Positions 1-8,628 of a stretch of DNA of 64,000 nt are shown here, in pieces. This DNA is from an uncultured Eubacterium sp. (GTDB lineage Bacteria > Bacillota > Clostridia > Lachnospirales > Lachnospiraceae). Position 1 is the first letter of the stretch. Every line of letters begins with the position of its first letter. The position numbers and the translations under genes are program-made. The notes under the pieces were generated by a model, which did not search any database, was not told the DNA's origin, and saw only the letters and a program-made list of their open reading frames with translations. The stretch is taken from contig CAMEVC010000010.1 of NCBI GenBank assembly GCA_945939115.1, forward strand, positions 1 through 64,000, written 5' to 3'.

Positions 1-7
1 TAAATAT

Positions 8-32
8 CAAGTGATTTTTATTATTTCACTTG
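8..32 (-). terminator. Possible weak terminator hairpin after the thioesterase
   Basis: A 7-bp inverted repeat (CAAGTGA / TCACTTG) with an AT-rich loop lies about 70 bases past the stop of the minus-strand thioesterase gene. The sequence after it on that strand is AT-rich but has no clean T run, so this is only a weak terminator candidate. Confidence 0.3.
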
Positions 33-103
33 TCTACCTAGAAGGGAGCATATCATTTACCAATGTAACAGCCTTTTATAATTACGCATGGAAGCGCATG
101 TTT

Positions 104-529
104 CTAGTTTTCTTTTATATCTGCCATTTCGATGAATAACTCATTGAGTTCAGGAAGCTCTCTCTTTATGGAAACAGGATGTCCGGAAGAATCAAGGAAG
201 CAATGCTTACTTTCACCTACACATCTGATTTCACCTGTCTTCTCGTCCTTGACAATGTATTCGAGAATTATTTTCACACCATTGTATTTCACCACATTTA
301 CATCAATAACAACGGTGTCATAGTAATGTGTCATAGACTTATATTCTGCACGAATACTGAGTACCGGGCTGATAATGCCGCATTCTTCCATCTTCTTATA
401 GCCAAATCCCATCTCCTCAAGAAGATATGACCTGGCCTCCTCAAACCATCTTATGTAGTTGGAATGATGTACAATACCCATTTGGTCTGTCTCATAATAT
501 TGTACTAAATGCTTGTATGGTTTCTTCAT
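104..529 (-). CDS. Acyl-CoA thioesterase, hotdog fold (YbgC/FadM/4HBT type)
   Basis: This 141-residue protein has the length and N-terminal signature of the 4-hydroxybenzoyl-CoA thioesterase family. Residues 11-25 (ETDQMGIVHHSNY) carry the Asp and the HxxN-like stretch that begin the catalytic hotdog helix, followed by WFEEAR. Family members hydrolyse acyl-CoA (some acyl-ACP) thioesters in the cytoplasm; the substrate cannot be read from the sequence. The start codon overlaps the stop of the upstream recombinase gene by four bases (ATGA), so the two are probably translationally coupled. GAGGAAAA precedes the ATG. Pairing with a recombinase is odd and may be an accident of replicon organisation. 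Confidence 0.85.
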   Translation of the reverse strand: MKKPYKHLVQYYETDQMGIVHHSNYIRWFEEARSYLLEEMGFGYKKMEECGIISPVLSIRAEYKSMTHYYDTVVIDVNVVKYNGVKIILEYIVKDEKTGEIRCVGESKHCFLDSSGHPVSIKRELPELNELFIEMADIKEN

Positions 530-1473
530 AACTTTTCCTCTTTTCTGCTGTTCTCATTATAAACAGCCTGTTTTATTGATATTATATTATAATTACCTGC
601 AGAGTTAATAATATCCTTTAATACTATTTTATCATATCTGTTCATCCACTTGCCAGTGACGCCGGCAAATGCTGCGGCATCTTCCTTAGTTGCTCCGCCT
701 AGAAGCATATAACTAATGGCAGCATGTCTCAATGTCTGCATTGTATAATGTCGTCGAAGCTTTCTTTGCTTAACCAGACGCTCAGTGTACAATGCAAGCA
801 TTCTTTCGGTGTCTCGCATTTTAATACGGGTTTTTCTCATGTTGAGGAATATAGCACCTGACTGAATGTTATTGGCTTTTATGTATGTATCAAGCAGACC
901 GGCAATATCTTCCGGAATACATATGAATCTTCTGATATGATTCTTTGGCGGCATATTAAAGCATAGATTATTGTCCGTATCCCTGCATATAAATTCCTTG
1001 TCAAGGCTGCATATTTCCTGGTTTGTCAGCCCCATTTTGATTACTAAAGAGAATATTAAAAAGGCTTTATTGTCATTGTTATCAAGTGCAGCAGACAGAA
1101 GATTATCAATCTCCATGGCATTAGGTATAGAATCTTTATTAAGAATCTTATCCTGTTCAGGAAGCGTCATTCCGTCAAAATAATTAGTATACTTGCGCCC
1201 GTGATTGATTATGTATGTTTCAATAAATGTACACACTGAGCGCATAACAGATAATCTCATGACAGCAGTGTTATATGTCAGCTTGCCCAAATTAACTCTC
1301 TCAATAAGATAGTTATAATATTCCCTTGCTTCTTTCCTTGTGAGTTTCATCGGATCATGTCCTATGACCTTGTCAAAATTCTTTACAACATTCCAATATT
1401 CTTTTCTTGTTCTTGTACTCAGATTAGTCTGAAAATATATCCATATTTCGTCTTCAAATTTAGCTGAAATCAT
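526..1473 (-). CDS. Tyrosine recombinase-like protein with degenerate active site
   Basis: The protein (315 residues) has the two-domain layout of XerC/D-type recombinases: an N-terminal SAM-like DNA-binding domain (about 1-100) and a C-terminal catalytic-like domain (about 115-285). The box I sequence GLTNQEI has Thr150 where the catalytic Arg should be (normal pattern GLRxxE). In box II, QTLRH keeps Arg249 and His250 but has Gln246 in place of the first His. The later GH position is not His either. A tyrosine (Tyr280, NRYDK) remains. It may therefore bind DNA without recombining. The ATG at 1473 has GGAG nine bases upstream; an ATG at 1488 would add five residues but lacks a Shine-Dalgarno. 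It sits next to the replication region and overlaps the thioesterase start, so it could serve replicon maintenance; that role is inferred. Confidence 0.75.
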   Translation of the reverse strand: MISAKFEDEIWIYFQTNLSTRTRKEYWNVVKNFDKVIGHDPMKLTRKEAREYYNYLIERVNLGKLTYNTAVMRLSVMRSVCTFIETYIINHGRKYTNYFDGMTLPEQDKILNKDSIPNAMEIDNLLSAALDNNDNKAFLIFSLVIKMGLTNQEICSLDKEFICRDTDNNLCFNMPPKNHIRRFICIPEDIAGLLDTYIKANNIQSGAIFLNMRKTRIKMRDTERMLALYTERLVKQRKLRRHYTMQTLRHAAISYMLLGGATKEDAAAFAGVTGKWMNRYDKIVLKDIINSAGNYNIISIKQAVYNENSRKEEKL

Positions 1474-1650
1474 ATGTTTATTCTCCATCAAAGTAGTATT
1501 ACACTGATATTTTGCACCTTATGACGACATATGTCAAGAACACAAATAAAAAACCACCCCACCACTTTACAGAAAAAATTTTCACTTCAAACAAAAAATA
1601 ATTAAGAAATGCTTCCTGGCGCCGCCCTATTTATTTGTTATTGTTCCCAT

Positions 1651-1679
1651 TTGATTTTTATGCCGTTTGACCTTATAAT
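1651..1679 (+). promoter_or_regulatory. Predicted sigma-A promoter of the candidate initiator gene
   Basis: TTGATT and TATAAT are separated by 17 bases, about 70 bases upstream of the 1750 start codon. This is a good vegetative promoter by sequence alone. Confidence 0.6.
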
Positions 1680-1749
1680 AGACTGGCAGTTAAAATGTGT
1701 CTGCGCAATGATATTCTGTATTTAATACTAACAGTATGAAGGAGTGACA

Positions 1750-3156
1750 ATGGAACAATATTCTAGACGATTCATAGAAGAACTCGCAAAGCATATCAAC
1801 CCGGTTATTCTGGATTTCTTCAATAAGAAGAAGTCACTTATGAATTTTCCTGCCGATAATGTTGCTGAACTGATAGATGAAACTTTAATGGAATATCTTG
1901 AAGGTAAGACGAGCCGTGAAGATCTGATGCCGATTATCAACAAGATTAAGAAATCCCGTCTTCAGAAACGTGCCAGATGGTATAAAGCATACAATAATGA
2001 TATAGACAATATAAGCATTGATGATCCAAAGCATCCTTTAGCCAGTTTCATATCAATGGCAAGGTCCTTAAGACCAGATGAATATGCCAAGCTTTATGGT
2101 GATAAAGAAATAGACGATATTATCCAGGACAAAAGAGACGCTGTTGATGATTGGAAGAATGATTCCCGGAGTCTGTTAATTGATTTTCCGGGATTGTATT
2201 CATTTACCAACAATTCCATCTATAATTCATTGAAGAATGACCTGATTATAAGTGCATGGAAATATATTGAGACTGATCTTGCCGGTAATATTGATTCTTA
2301 CCTGAGGATGTATCCTGTTGACCTTGTAGATAAACCACTGTTCAGCCCCTCTTCTTTCACACTGATGATGGAGACAGCATCCAATAATCTTCTGAGGGAA
2401 ATTATAACTGATGATGACGGTGATGAGCTGCTTGAGGTAACTGTCGACAATGGTAAGCTGACTCCCCCTAAATCAATGGATACTGATGACCTGAAATTAG
2501 TTAACGCATTTATATCTAATATCAATATGCAGGAGTTCTCTAAAGAGAAATCTGTAATTGTGGACCTTAATACTCTTGGTAAAGAAGTTGTTGATTACCA
2601 TGTTGGTAAGAACGTTATTAATAAAATTAGCAATTCCTGCAGGAAGCTGGTTGAATATAACTTCTCATATGAAGCTGAAGGAAGTAAGATATATTTCAAC
2701 CTGTTTGATAATATTGTTATCAAGGAAGATGCAGAGAGACCTTATGCCATTGCACAGTTTGGCGAAATTCTCAGCAATGCAATTATCCAGAAGAAGCTTA
2801 TCTCTATTACTTCTGCTTCCTATGATGTGCTAGAGAACAACCTGTCGAGAATAATATGTTATGCAATTAAGCGTGAACAGATTGCTAATCAGGAGACGAG
2901 AGTCAATGAGTACAGCTATACATATTTCCAGAAGATAGTCCGCTTTAAGCTGAAGAATAAGAAAAAGAATCTGCAGCTTATCCAGGAAAGTCTTCAGGAG
3001 TTTGTTGATAACCATATTGCCATTGAGAAATTCGAATTAAAGAATGGTGTTTTTATAATTACTTTTCTTCCTTTATCTGATGCTGAGATAGAGGATCTTA
3101 ATTCTGACAGAGATAAGAATGACAGGGCAAAGCTGATGGACAACCTTAATATATAG
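1750..3156 (+). CDS. Candidate plasmid replication initiator (unrecognised family)
   Basis: This is a 468-residue, charged, soluble protein with no signal peptide or membrane segment. I do not recognise the family from sequence. Its C-terminal third (about 330-450) alternates basic helices and short strands, compatible with a winged-helix DNA-binding domain such as those of Rep_3-type initiators, but I see no diagnostic motif. The case for an initiator is positional: it lies directly upstream of an iteron array, is co-directional with a second DNA-binding-like protein and is close to parAB. The ATG at 1750 is preferred over GTG 1744 because AGGAG lies five bases before it. It has its own promoter and a strong terminator. 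It could instead be a regulatory or partition accessory protein. Confidence 0.45.
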   Translation: MEQYSRRFIEELAKHINPVILDFFNKKKSLMNFPADNVAELIDETLMEYLEGKTSREDLMPIINKIKKSRLQKRARWYKAYNNDIDNISIDDPKHPLASFISMARSLRPDEYAKLYGDKEIDDIIQDKRDAVDDWKNDSRSLLIDFPGLYSFTNNSIYNSLKNDLIISAWKYIETDLAGNIDSYLRMYPVDLVDKPLFSPSSFTLMMETASNNLLREIITDDDGDELLEVTVDNGKLTPPKSMDTDDLKLVNAFISNINMQEFSKEKSVIVDLNTLGKEVVDYHVGKNVINKISNSCRKLVEYNFSYEAEGSKIYFNLFDNIVIKEDAERPYAIAQFGEILSNAIIQKKLISITSASYDVLENNLSRIICYAIKREQIANQETRVNEYSYTYFQKIVRFKLKNKKKNLQLIQESLQEFVDNHIAIEKFELKNGVFIITFLPLSDAEIEDLNSDRDKNDRAKLMDNLNI

Positions 3157-3235
3157 CAGGTAGTATACGTAACAGGTAATATATGTAGCAGATAATGTCT
3201 ACATTTTTTTATCTGGAAATGCCATGTAGAATTTT

Positions 3236-3271
3236 AAAGGATAATTGATTATTTTCAATTATCCTTTTTTT
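3236..3271 (+). terminator. Rho-independent terminator after the candidate initiator gene
   Basis: A perfect 12-bp stem (AAAGGATAATTG / CAATTATCCTTT) with an 8-base loop runs into a T tract about 80 bases after the stop codon at 3156. Confidence 0.85.
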
Positions 3272-3427
3272 ATTTGTGGTAAGTGCTGGGTTTTGAGACA
3301 TTTTGTCGTTTTTTTTGTTAATTTAGTGTATAATTACCCTTTAAGTTGCGTATTTATGAGCTTTCTCAAAATCAATATAAATTTTCTCCTTTTCTTTTTC
3401 TTGGTTGCATGTTTCTGCTCCCAAAAA

Positions 3428-3878
3428 ATGTAGATAATTTTGGAGTAAATTATTATTTAACCATATGTTAAATGTAGATATTTTGGGAGTAAATAAATCA
3501 AATGTAGATATTTTTGGAGTAAATCATAGCTTTTTTAATAAAATTATGGCTCAAAATTCTGTTTTTTAGTTTATTTATTATTTTCTTAGAATATTTTTTC
3601 TACATTTATTTTTCAAAAAATCCTCTGCGATGTCTACATTTTTGGCTTAAATACTAGATTTCTTTAAAATTACCCCCTCTCATTATATACATCATGACCT
3701 AAATGTAGATATTTTTGGAGTAAATTGTACAAGATATGCTTTTTATAGTCTACAAAAAAAATTACAAGAAATTTCGTAGATAATTTTGGAGTAAATTACA
3801 TCACTTTTAAATAAATGTAGACAAAAACGGAGTAATAACCCGCATTTTTACTGAACTTGTGGACATATTCAGAGTAAA
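3428..3878 (+). repeat. Iteron array, probable theta-type replication origin
   Basis: Seven direct repeats of about 22 bases share the halves TGTAGATA and TTTTGGAGTAAAT. They begin near 3428, 3472, 3502, 3703, 3774, 3815 and 3858. The first five match closely (for example TGTAGATAATTTT or TGTAGATATTTTT, then GGAGTAAAT); the last two are diverged. Two inverted partial matches (TCTACATTT) occur near 3600-3640. The 784-base gap 3157-3940 is very AT-rich and holds nothing else except the terminator at its start. Iterons between two plasmid-type genes and close to parAB are the classic arrangement of an initiator-binding origin. The initiator that binds them is not proven. Confidence 0.8.
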
Positions 3879-3940
3879 ACTGCGAATTTGATTTCAGACC
3901 AAAATACTGTTAAATTATGGACTAAAAGGGGGTGAAATGC

Positions 3941-5116
3941 ATGGACAACTTTGCAAATATCGGCAAGGCAATTATAATCCAGTCTCTCGGTATTCAGAAG
4001 AATTATACTGAAGTTATTGAATCCACAATAGACACCATTGATTATAATAATACCGCCTGCGCTGCATGTAAATACAGAGCTATTATCAATACATTTGACA
4101 AGAACAGCAAAGCTTATGCTGATTCTTGTGCTGCCTGTGAAAATTGTCCTAATAAAGCATTAACCCAGAAGAATGTGTACAGAAAAGTCTACCATAACGA
4201 GAAAAACCGTTATGGCTACAGACCTATGCTTAAAGGAAATGCTATCAAGCTTTTGTGGTTATTACATTTCTATCATCCGGATAATAATGGAATCCTGTAT
4301 GATATAGATGCCAATGAGCTTGCTCATACCCTAGGCTGCAATATTCGTACTGTTTGGAATAATCTTCTGGTTCTACAGGAGTATACATACATTTCATATT
4401 CAAGAACATCATACGGACTTCTCAATATTGTTCTCAATGATTACGAAAATTACTACCTTCCTGCCAATAAGGGCGGGCGAGGTTTTCTTGTTGTGTCCAA
4501 AGAATTGATGCAGAAGCTGATTTCAGTTAAATCTCTTGTATCCTTGAGAATATGCATAAGAGAGCTGGTTAACCTTGATGCACCGGAGCTTAAAGGTCAG
4601 GCAAGTGTGGATTACAAGCATATCCGTGACATAAGAAGCGTTCTTCCGCCATATTGTAAACCTTCAATAATCAAGTCAAGGCTTGCTGAATGTCCTGATA
4701 TATTCACTGTGATAGTCAACAATGATATGGTAAGATTCGAAATAAATCCGAATTTCATTCCTAAAATACAGAAAGCATCCGCTCATGATGAGTACATCGG
4801 AGAGCTTCAGAAATTCATCTGGAACTTCAACCAGAATGTTGCTTATATTAATGCTGGCGGTGAAAGCCCGGATGAATTGAGAATTTTCTTCGATAAAATC
4901 TATCCAAATGCTACATATAAGCTGATGTATCTGAATGATATCGAAGTGGATGATCTTGCCAGTCTGGCTTTACACTACTCATATAATATTGTTATCAATG
5001 CTCTCTCCGTTGTCTACAGAGAATACTTTATGTTCGAGAAGCAGATAAACAATCTTGCCGGTCTTGTATCTACAATTATTCGCTCTCAATTTAATAATTC
5101 TAAAAAGGCTGCTTAA
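3941..5116 (+). CDS. DNA-binding-like protein with Cys cluster, next to iterons
   Basis: The protein has 391 residues and I do not recognise the family. Near the N-terminus five cysteines are clustered as C40xxC43 and C63xxCxxC69, suggesting a zinc or Fe-S site. Residues about 100-150 (including ANELAHTLGCNIRTVWNNL) look like a helix-turn-helix or winged-helix domain. The C-terminal 200 residues are mixed helical with no known motif. The ATG at 3941 is chosen because AAAGGGGG lies eight bases upstream; the GTG at 3932 falls inside that ribosome-binding site. It begins 63 bases after the last iteron, so it is a candidate initiator or copy-number regulator alongside the 1750-3156 product. No strong terminator follows. 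Confidence 0.5.
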   Translation: MDNFANIGKAIIIQSLGIQKNYTEVIESTIDTIDYNNTACAACKYRAIINTFDKNSKAYADSCAACENCPNKALTQKNVYRKVYHNEKNRYGYRPMLKGNAIKLLWLLHFYHPDNNGILYDIDANELAHTLGCNIRTVWNNLLVLQEYTYISYSRTSYGLLNIVLNDYENYYLPANKGGRGFLVVSKELMQKLISVKSLVSLRICIRELVNLDAPELKGQASVDYKHIRDIRSVLPPYCKPSIIKSRLAECPDIFTVIVNNDMVRFEINPNFIPKIQKASAHDEYIGELQKFIWNFNQNVAYINAGGESPDELRIFFDKIYPNATYKLMYLNDIEVDDLASLALHYSYNIVINALSVVYREYFMFEKQINNLAGLVSTIIRSQFNNSKKAA

Positions 5117-5746
5117 CACACAGTCTTTTTTTCGTGTCATTTTTTCTCTTATTCGTGAAATTTCCCGGTCTTTATCCACTTTGAACTCAGCATTGATGCA
5201 AATCTTTTTTTGAAGGTACTTAAATTATAAATCATACCCTACTATCCCATTAATAACTTTATAATTAATATATATAATTTATGTGTAACACTTTAGACGA
5301 ATAAATGTTGTTGGAAATATTTCGACAGATAAATGAAAATAAAAAACTTTAAATGAAATAAATTTACTTTAAAATAAAAAAAACAATTAATCCGGAAAAA
5401 AATTTCTCACATTTTCAATAAAAAAACTTTATTTTAAATAAAGAGACCCTGTAACAGAAAATAAAATACTTCAAAAAATCCATAGACCCCTGTAATCATC
5501 TGGCTTTGCGGAATTATGTTTTAACAATATATGTATATTTGATAATAATATATATATTCATATATGATTGAAAAACGGTGATTAAAAATAAAAGAAAATA
5601 AGAAATGACGGATAATATATCAAAAATTCCTCATTATGAATATTATCCGTCAAAAAAGATAACCTTGTAAAATGCCCATATAAGGGATTTTATTATTAAG
5701 GTATATAAATATGTATCAATACATAAAAACTCTCTGTATGAGCAAA
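5117..5746. other. AT-rich intergenic region between Rep-like gene and parB
   Basis: This 630-base stretch has long A/T runs (especially 5220-5460), a sequence one base from a DnaA box (TTATCCACT at 5172-5180), and an inverted repeat near its right end annotated separately. No open reading frame with a ribosome-binding site was found. It could supply an easily melted segment for replication, but that is inference. Confidence 0.4.
5606..5652 (-). terminator. Terminator of the parAB operon
   Basis: A perfect 13-bp inverted repeat (TGACGGATAATAT at 5606-5618 and its complement at 5640-5652) is followed on the minus strand by a T-rich run. It lies about 95 bases after the parB stop codon. Confidence 0.6.
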
Positions 5747-6940
5747 TTAAAGGTTGTCAATTAAATCAACCAATCTGTCCTTTAATATCTCAACTCTAAT
5801 CTTCAATTCAGTGTCATTCTTGATAATTGACTTGTTATTTTTTAAGACATCAAAATTAGATTCCAGCAGATTGAGAGACTGTTCTAATTTCGCTATTGAA
5901 TTAATACGTTTCAATTCGGAATCAGATATAGAAGTCTGGCGCTGCTCTTTTTCTTTCTGCTGCTGTTTCAGCTTTTCAACCTGGGCTTCCATTTTAGCTT
6001 TTTCCCGTTCAGCTTTCTCTTTTGCCTGCATTGCATATTTTACAAGGTCTTCCTTATTCTGTTCAGGCTGTAATGAGTTGTTCTTCTGGATATTATTAAT
6101 CTTCTGCTCCAATAACCTTATGGTTTCTTCCTTATCTTCTATCTCCTTGTTAGCTGAATCAAGCTTCTCCTTGTATTGCTTAGCTTCATTTGCCCTCTCT
6201 TCAGATAACTTCTTAATAGATTGAAACTCTGCATTTTCAATTGTTCCATTCTTGCGGATAATTGAAAGAATGGTTTTCTGCGCATCTTCGTCAAGCTTTC
6301 CGAATTTATCTGCCTGATTAAGGTCTATGCCATTAGAGTTAAGCAGTTCGCTTAATTCAGGAATAAGCTTTTCTGCGGTTGTGTATTTCCTTGCCTGTCT
6401 CTCAGATATATTGAGCTGATTGGCAATTTCCGCGTGTATATTCTTGATTTCTCCCTTTAATTTCTTAGCCTCATATAATTCAAGAAGACGGCTTACCTCC
6501 CAACGTTTTACTTCCATGCTCGATTCTCTGACATCGTGGTTGGCTGAGATAAGCATAATCTCTTCATCAATAGCTGTAACATCGGATTTCTCTATCTTGC
6601 AGGGAATTCCGGCAGGGAAATTATCTCTGTATTCTTTATCTGTCATCTGACATATTGCATGATATCTTCTCTCTCCGGAAATTAACCGATACAGGTCAGT
6701 TTCCGCATCATATAATACCGAAAGATTATGCCGGAGCCCATTGACAAGAATACTTTCCTTAAGGGCTTCTATTCCATCCTGCGTATATTGCTCATTTTTA
6801 GGATTTGGAATAATCTTCTCTTTAGGAATATATTTGAAATTATACTGGGCTTTTGCCTGCATCTCACGAAGTTTCTCACCACCATCGTTGTTGAGGACAC
6901 CTGATTTCGTTGTTCCTGCACTAAATGTTTTCTTTGCCAT
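5747..6940 (-). CDS. parB: ParB-family partition protein with long coiled coil
   Basis: ParB/Spo0J-type DNA-binding protein of 397 residues. The N-terminal ParB/sulfiredoxin-like domain (about 35-150) contains GERRYHA at 89-95, the conserved nucleotide-binding arginine motif. A helix-turn-helix follows (about 168-192, NQLNISERQARKY). Residues about 243-345 are a long Lys/Glu/Gln-rich predicted coiled coil, longer than in chromosomal ParB proteins, before a short C-terminal domain. ParB binds centromere sites (parS), spreads and stimulates the ParA ATPase. It starts two bases after the parA stop codon and its ribosome-binding site (GAAAGGAG) lies inside the end of parA, so the two form one operon. 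Candidate target sites lie upstream of parA. Confidence 0.93.
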   Translation of the reverse strand: MAKKTFSAGTTKSGVLNNDGGEKLREMQAKAQYNFKYIPKEKIIPNPKNEQYTQDGIEALKESILVNGLRHNLSVLYDAETDLYRLISGERRYHAICQMTDKEYRDNFPAGIPCKIEKSDVTAIDEEIMLISANHDVRESSMEVKRWEVSRLLELYEAKKLKGEIKNIHAEIANQLNISERQARKYTTAEKLIPELSELLNSNGIDLNQADKFGKLDEDAQKTILSIIRKNGTIENAEFQSIKKLSEERANEAKQYKEKLDSANKEIEDKEETIRLLEQKINNIQKNNSLQPEQNKEDLVKYAMQAKEKAEREKAKMEAQVEKLKQQQKEKEQRQTSISDSELKRINSIAKLEQSLNLLESNFDVLKNNKSIIKNDTELKIRVEILKDRLVDLIDNL

Positions 6941-6942
6941 TA

Positions 6943-7770
6943 CTACTTCTCTCCTTTCAGATACTTTGCCAACTCACGAAAATGCTTGTTATCCATTAAA
7001 CCAAGATAATTAACAAGCTCTATATAATCTAAAGATGCAGGACATCTCTTATCATAGGTCAGAAGCGGCTCAAATGTTGTATTAGATTCATTTACAGCGA
7101 TGCAGTTCCTGATGGATACAGGAAGAAATCTGTCACCGAACATATTTTCATAACTTTCATACATCTGCTTAAATAATGTAGTTCGTCCGGCGACACGTGT
7201 CATGAAAATGCCAGCAAATTCAATGCTTAGAGCATATCGGTCATTAAGCTCTTCAATCGTGTCAAAGAGAGACATAAGTCCATCGTATGAAAAATTATCT
7301 ACGCAGATAGGTGTAATAATCTTATCGCTGGCACACATGGCGCAGGATGTAAGGTATGATTTAAATGGTGAATTATCAATAATGATGTAGTCAAACTCCT
7401 CCTTAATAAGGTTGAGATTGTATCTTAGGTATAGTTCAACATTAACCTCCTTCATCTTATCATATATTCTGTATATAAGACTGTTTAGTTCTCTTGAGGC
7501 TGTAAGAAGAGATATATTCTTGTAATCAGTCTCAGTAATGTAATTCATTACATCTTCTTTATTCTTTTGCTTGCAACAGAACAAGCGTTCGTAATCGATG
7601 TCCGGATTAGCCTCTGCCTGTCCGTACATTTTCGTTGTGTTCATCTGTGGGTCAAGGTCAATGATTAAAACTTTATATCCAGATATTGCGAGTATCTGAG
7701 CGATTGTTATGGCAGATGTTGATTTTCCAACACCACCCTTTTCATTAATTAAGCTAATTACTTCTGACAT
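6943..7770 (-). CDS. parA: ParA-family partition ATPase
   Basis: Deviant-Walker ATPase of 275 residues. Residues about 10-18 (EKGGVGKST) form the KGGVGKS P-loop, DLDPQMNTTK is the Walker A-prime region, and IIIDNSPF is the Walker B strand. It has no N-terminal DNA-binding extension before the P-loop, as in type Ib ParA or Soj-like proteins. ParA moves ParB-bound replicon copies apart over the nucleoid. The ATG at 7770 is preferred over an in-frame upstream start because AAAGGGG lies five bases before it. The promoter (TTGAAA-16-TATAAT) is just upstream and one of the 13-bp palindromes sits directly behind its -35 box, suggesting autoregulation. Confidence 0.95.
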   Translation of the reverse strand: MSEVISLINEKGGVGKSTSAITIAQILAISGYKVLIIDLDPQMNTTKMYGQAEANPDIDYERLFCCKQKNKEDVMNYITETDYKNISLLTASRELNSLIYRIYDKMKEVNVELYLRYNLNLIKEEFDYIIIDNSPFKSYLTSCAMCASDKIITPICVDNFSYDGLMSLFDTIEELNDRYALSIEFAGIFMTRVAGRTTLFKQMYESYENMFGDRFLPVSIRNCIAVNESNTTFEPLLTYDKRCPASLDYIELVNYLGLMDNKHFRELAKYLKGEK

Positions 7771-7800
7771 GGTTGCCCCTTTCTGTATGTATTTTATTTC

Positions 7801-7828
7801 ATTATACATTATGTATATATTTTTTCAA
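7801..7828 (-). promoter_or_regulatory. Predicted parAB promoter
   Basis: On the minus strand TTGAAA (7828-7823) and TATAAT (7806-7801) are spaced by 16 bases, about 30 bases before the parA start codon. The first 13-bp palindrome (7846-7858) begins 18 bases upstream of the -35 box. Confidence 0.65.
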
Positions 7829-7845
7829 TGTTTTTTTAGAAAAAA

Positions 7846-8425
7846 TGAACTGAGTTCACAATTTTCTCTTATAAATATATGCAGAACATGGTGAATATAT
7901 GATAGATTAATGGAATTATAACCAAATGTGTGAATTAAGATGAGATTATGAACTTAGTTCATTTTTATATGTGTTATAAAATACGAGTATATTCTCATCA
8001 AATATGAACTCAGTTCACAAAATGTTATGACAGAAATGTTGATTGCTTTTGAACTGAGTTCACAAGCAATCAATATTAAGGGACAATAAATACATAATGG
8101 AATGAGAATGAAAATATGGATAATATCTACTGAATGGGAATAAATCAAATAAAACAACAAATGCGAAATATAAGAAATAAATGAAGTTAATAATAGATAT
8201 AATGTGGCCAGTAATATAAATACATTAAAACCTGAACTCAGTTCAAGAATAGAAGAGATACTATATTACAAAATGCTATATTACAAATATGTAATATTAT
8301 ATATTTTGAATTCCGTGCTTTTATATATAGGGGGAATCAATATTATGTAAAAATCGATATTATGCAAAAAAACAATATTATATATAAATATCATATGCAA
8401 ATCAAAATAATGTGAACTCAGTTCA
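7846..8425. repeat. Six 13-bp palindromes, probable centromere (parS-like) sites
   Basis: Six copies of TGAACTNAGTTCA occur at 7846-7858, 7949-7961, 8005-8017, 8050-8062, 8233-8245 and 8413-8425. All twelve palindromic positions match in every copy; only the central base varies (G, T or C). Twelve fixed bases would be expected by chance less than once in this window, so six in 580 bases is highly non-random. They lie immediately upstream of parAB in an 858-base gene-free, AT-rich region (7771-8628). The natural reading is ParB-binding centromere sites, the first possibly also an operator. Confidence 0.85.
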
Positions 8426-8489
8426 GAAATCATACTTTAATATCATATAATAAAAATAATAGCAAGCGACGAAGAACATATGTTTTTAA

Positions 8490-8505
8490 TGTTTCATGTG
8501 AAACA
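8490..8505. promoter_or_regulatory. Near-canonical bacterial parS site
   Basis: TGTTTCATGTGAAACA differs at one position from the well-known chromosomal parS consensus (TGTTTCACGTGAAACA). It lies 65 bases to the right of the last 13-bp palindrome, in the same gene-free region. It could be bound by the host chromosomal ParB/Spo0J or by the local ParB. Confidence 0.7.
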
Positions 8506-8561
8506 TTTTCACAAGATATAGTGCTTTCAAATCACTCGCACCACAATTTTTGCTGGATTTC

Positions 8562-8590
8562 TTGAGTTATATAAAATATAAATGTATAAT
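8562..8590 (+). promoter_or_regulatory. Predicted promoter of the acyl-ACP thioesterase gene
   Basis: TTGAGT and TATAAT with a 17-base spacer end about 39 bases before the start codon at 8629. Confidence 0.55.
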
Positions 8591-8628
8591 TTACCACAGA
8601 TAACAGATAATAATAGCGGGGTAATATT

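Noticed and set aside
3428..3878. CRISPR array
   Set aside because: The repeats are unevenly spaced, in an initiator context, with no cas genes; iterons explain them.
5172..5180. DnaA box TTATCCACT
   Set aside because: It is a single imperfect match in AT-rich DNA with no cluster, so it cannot be called a DnaA-dependent origin.
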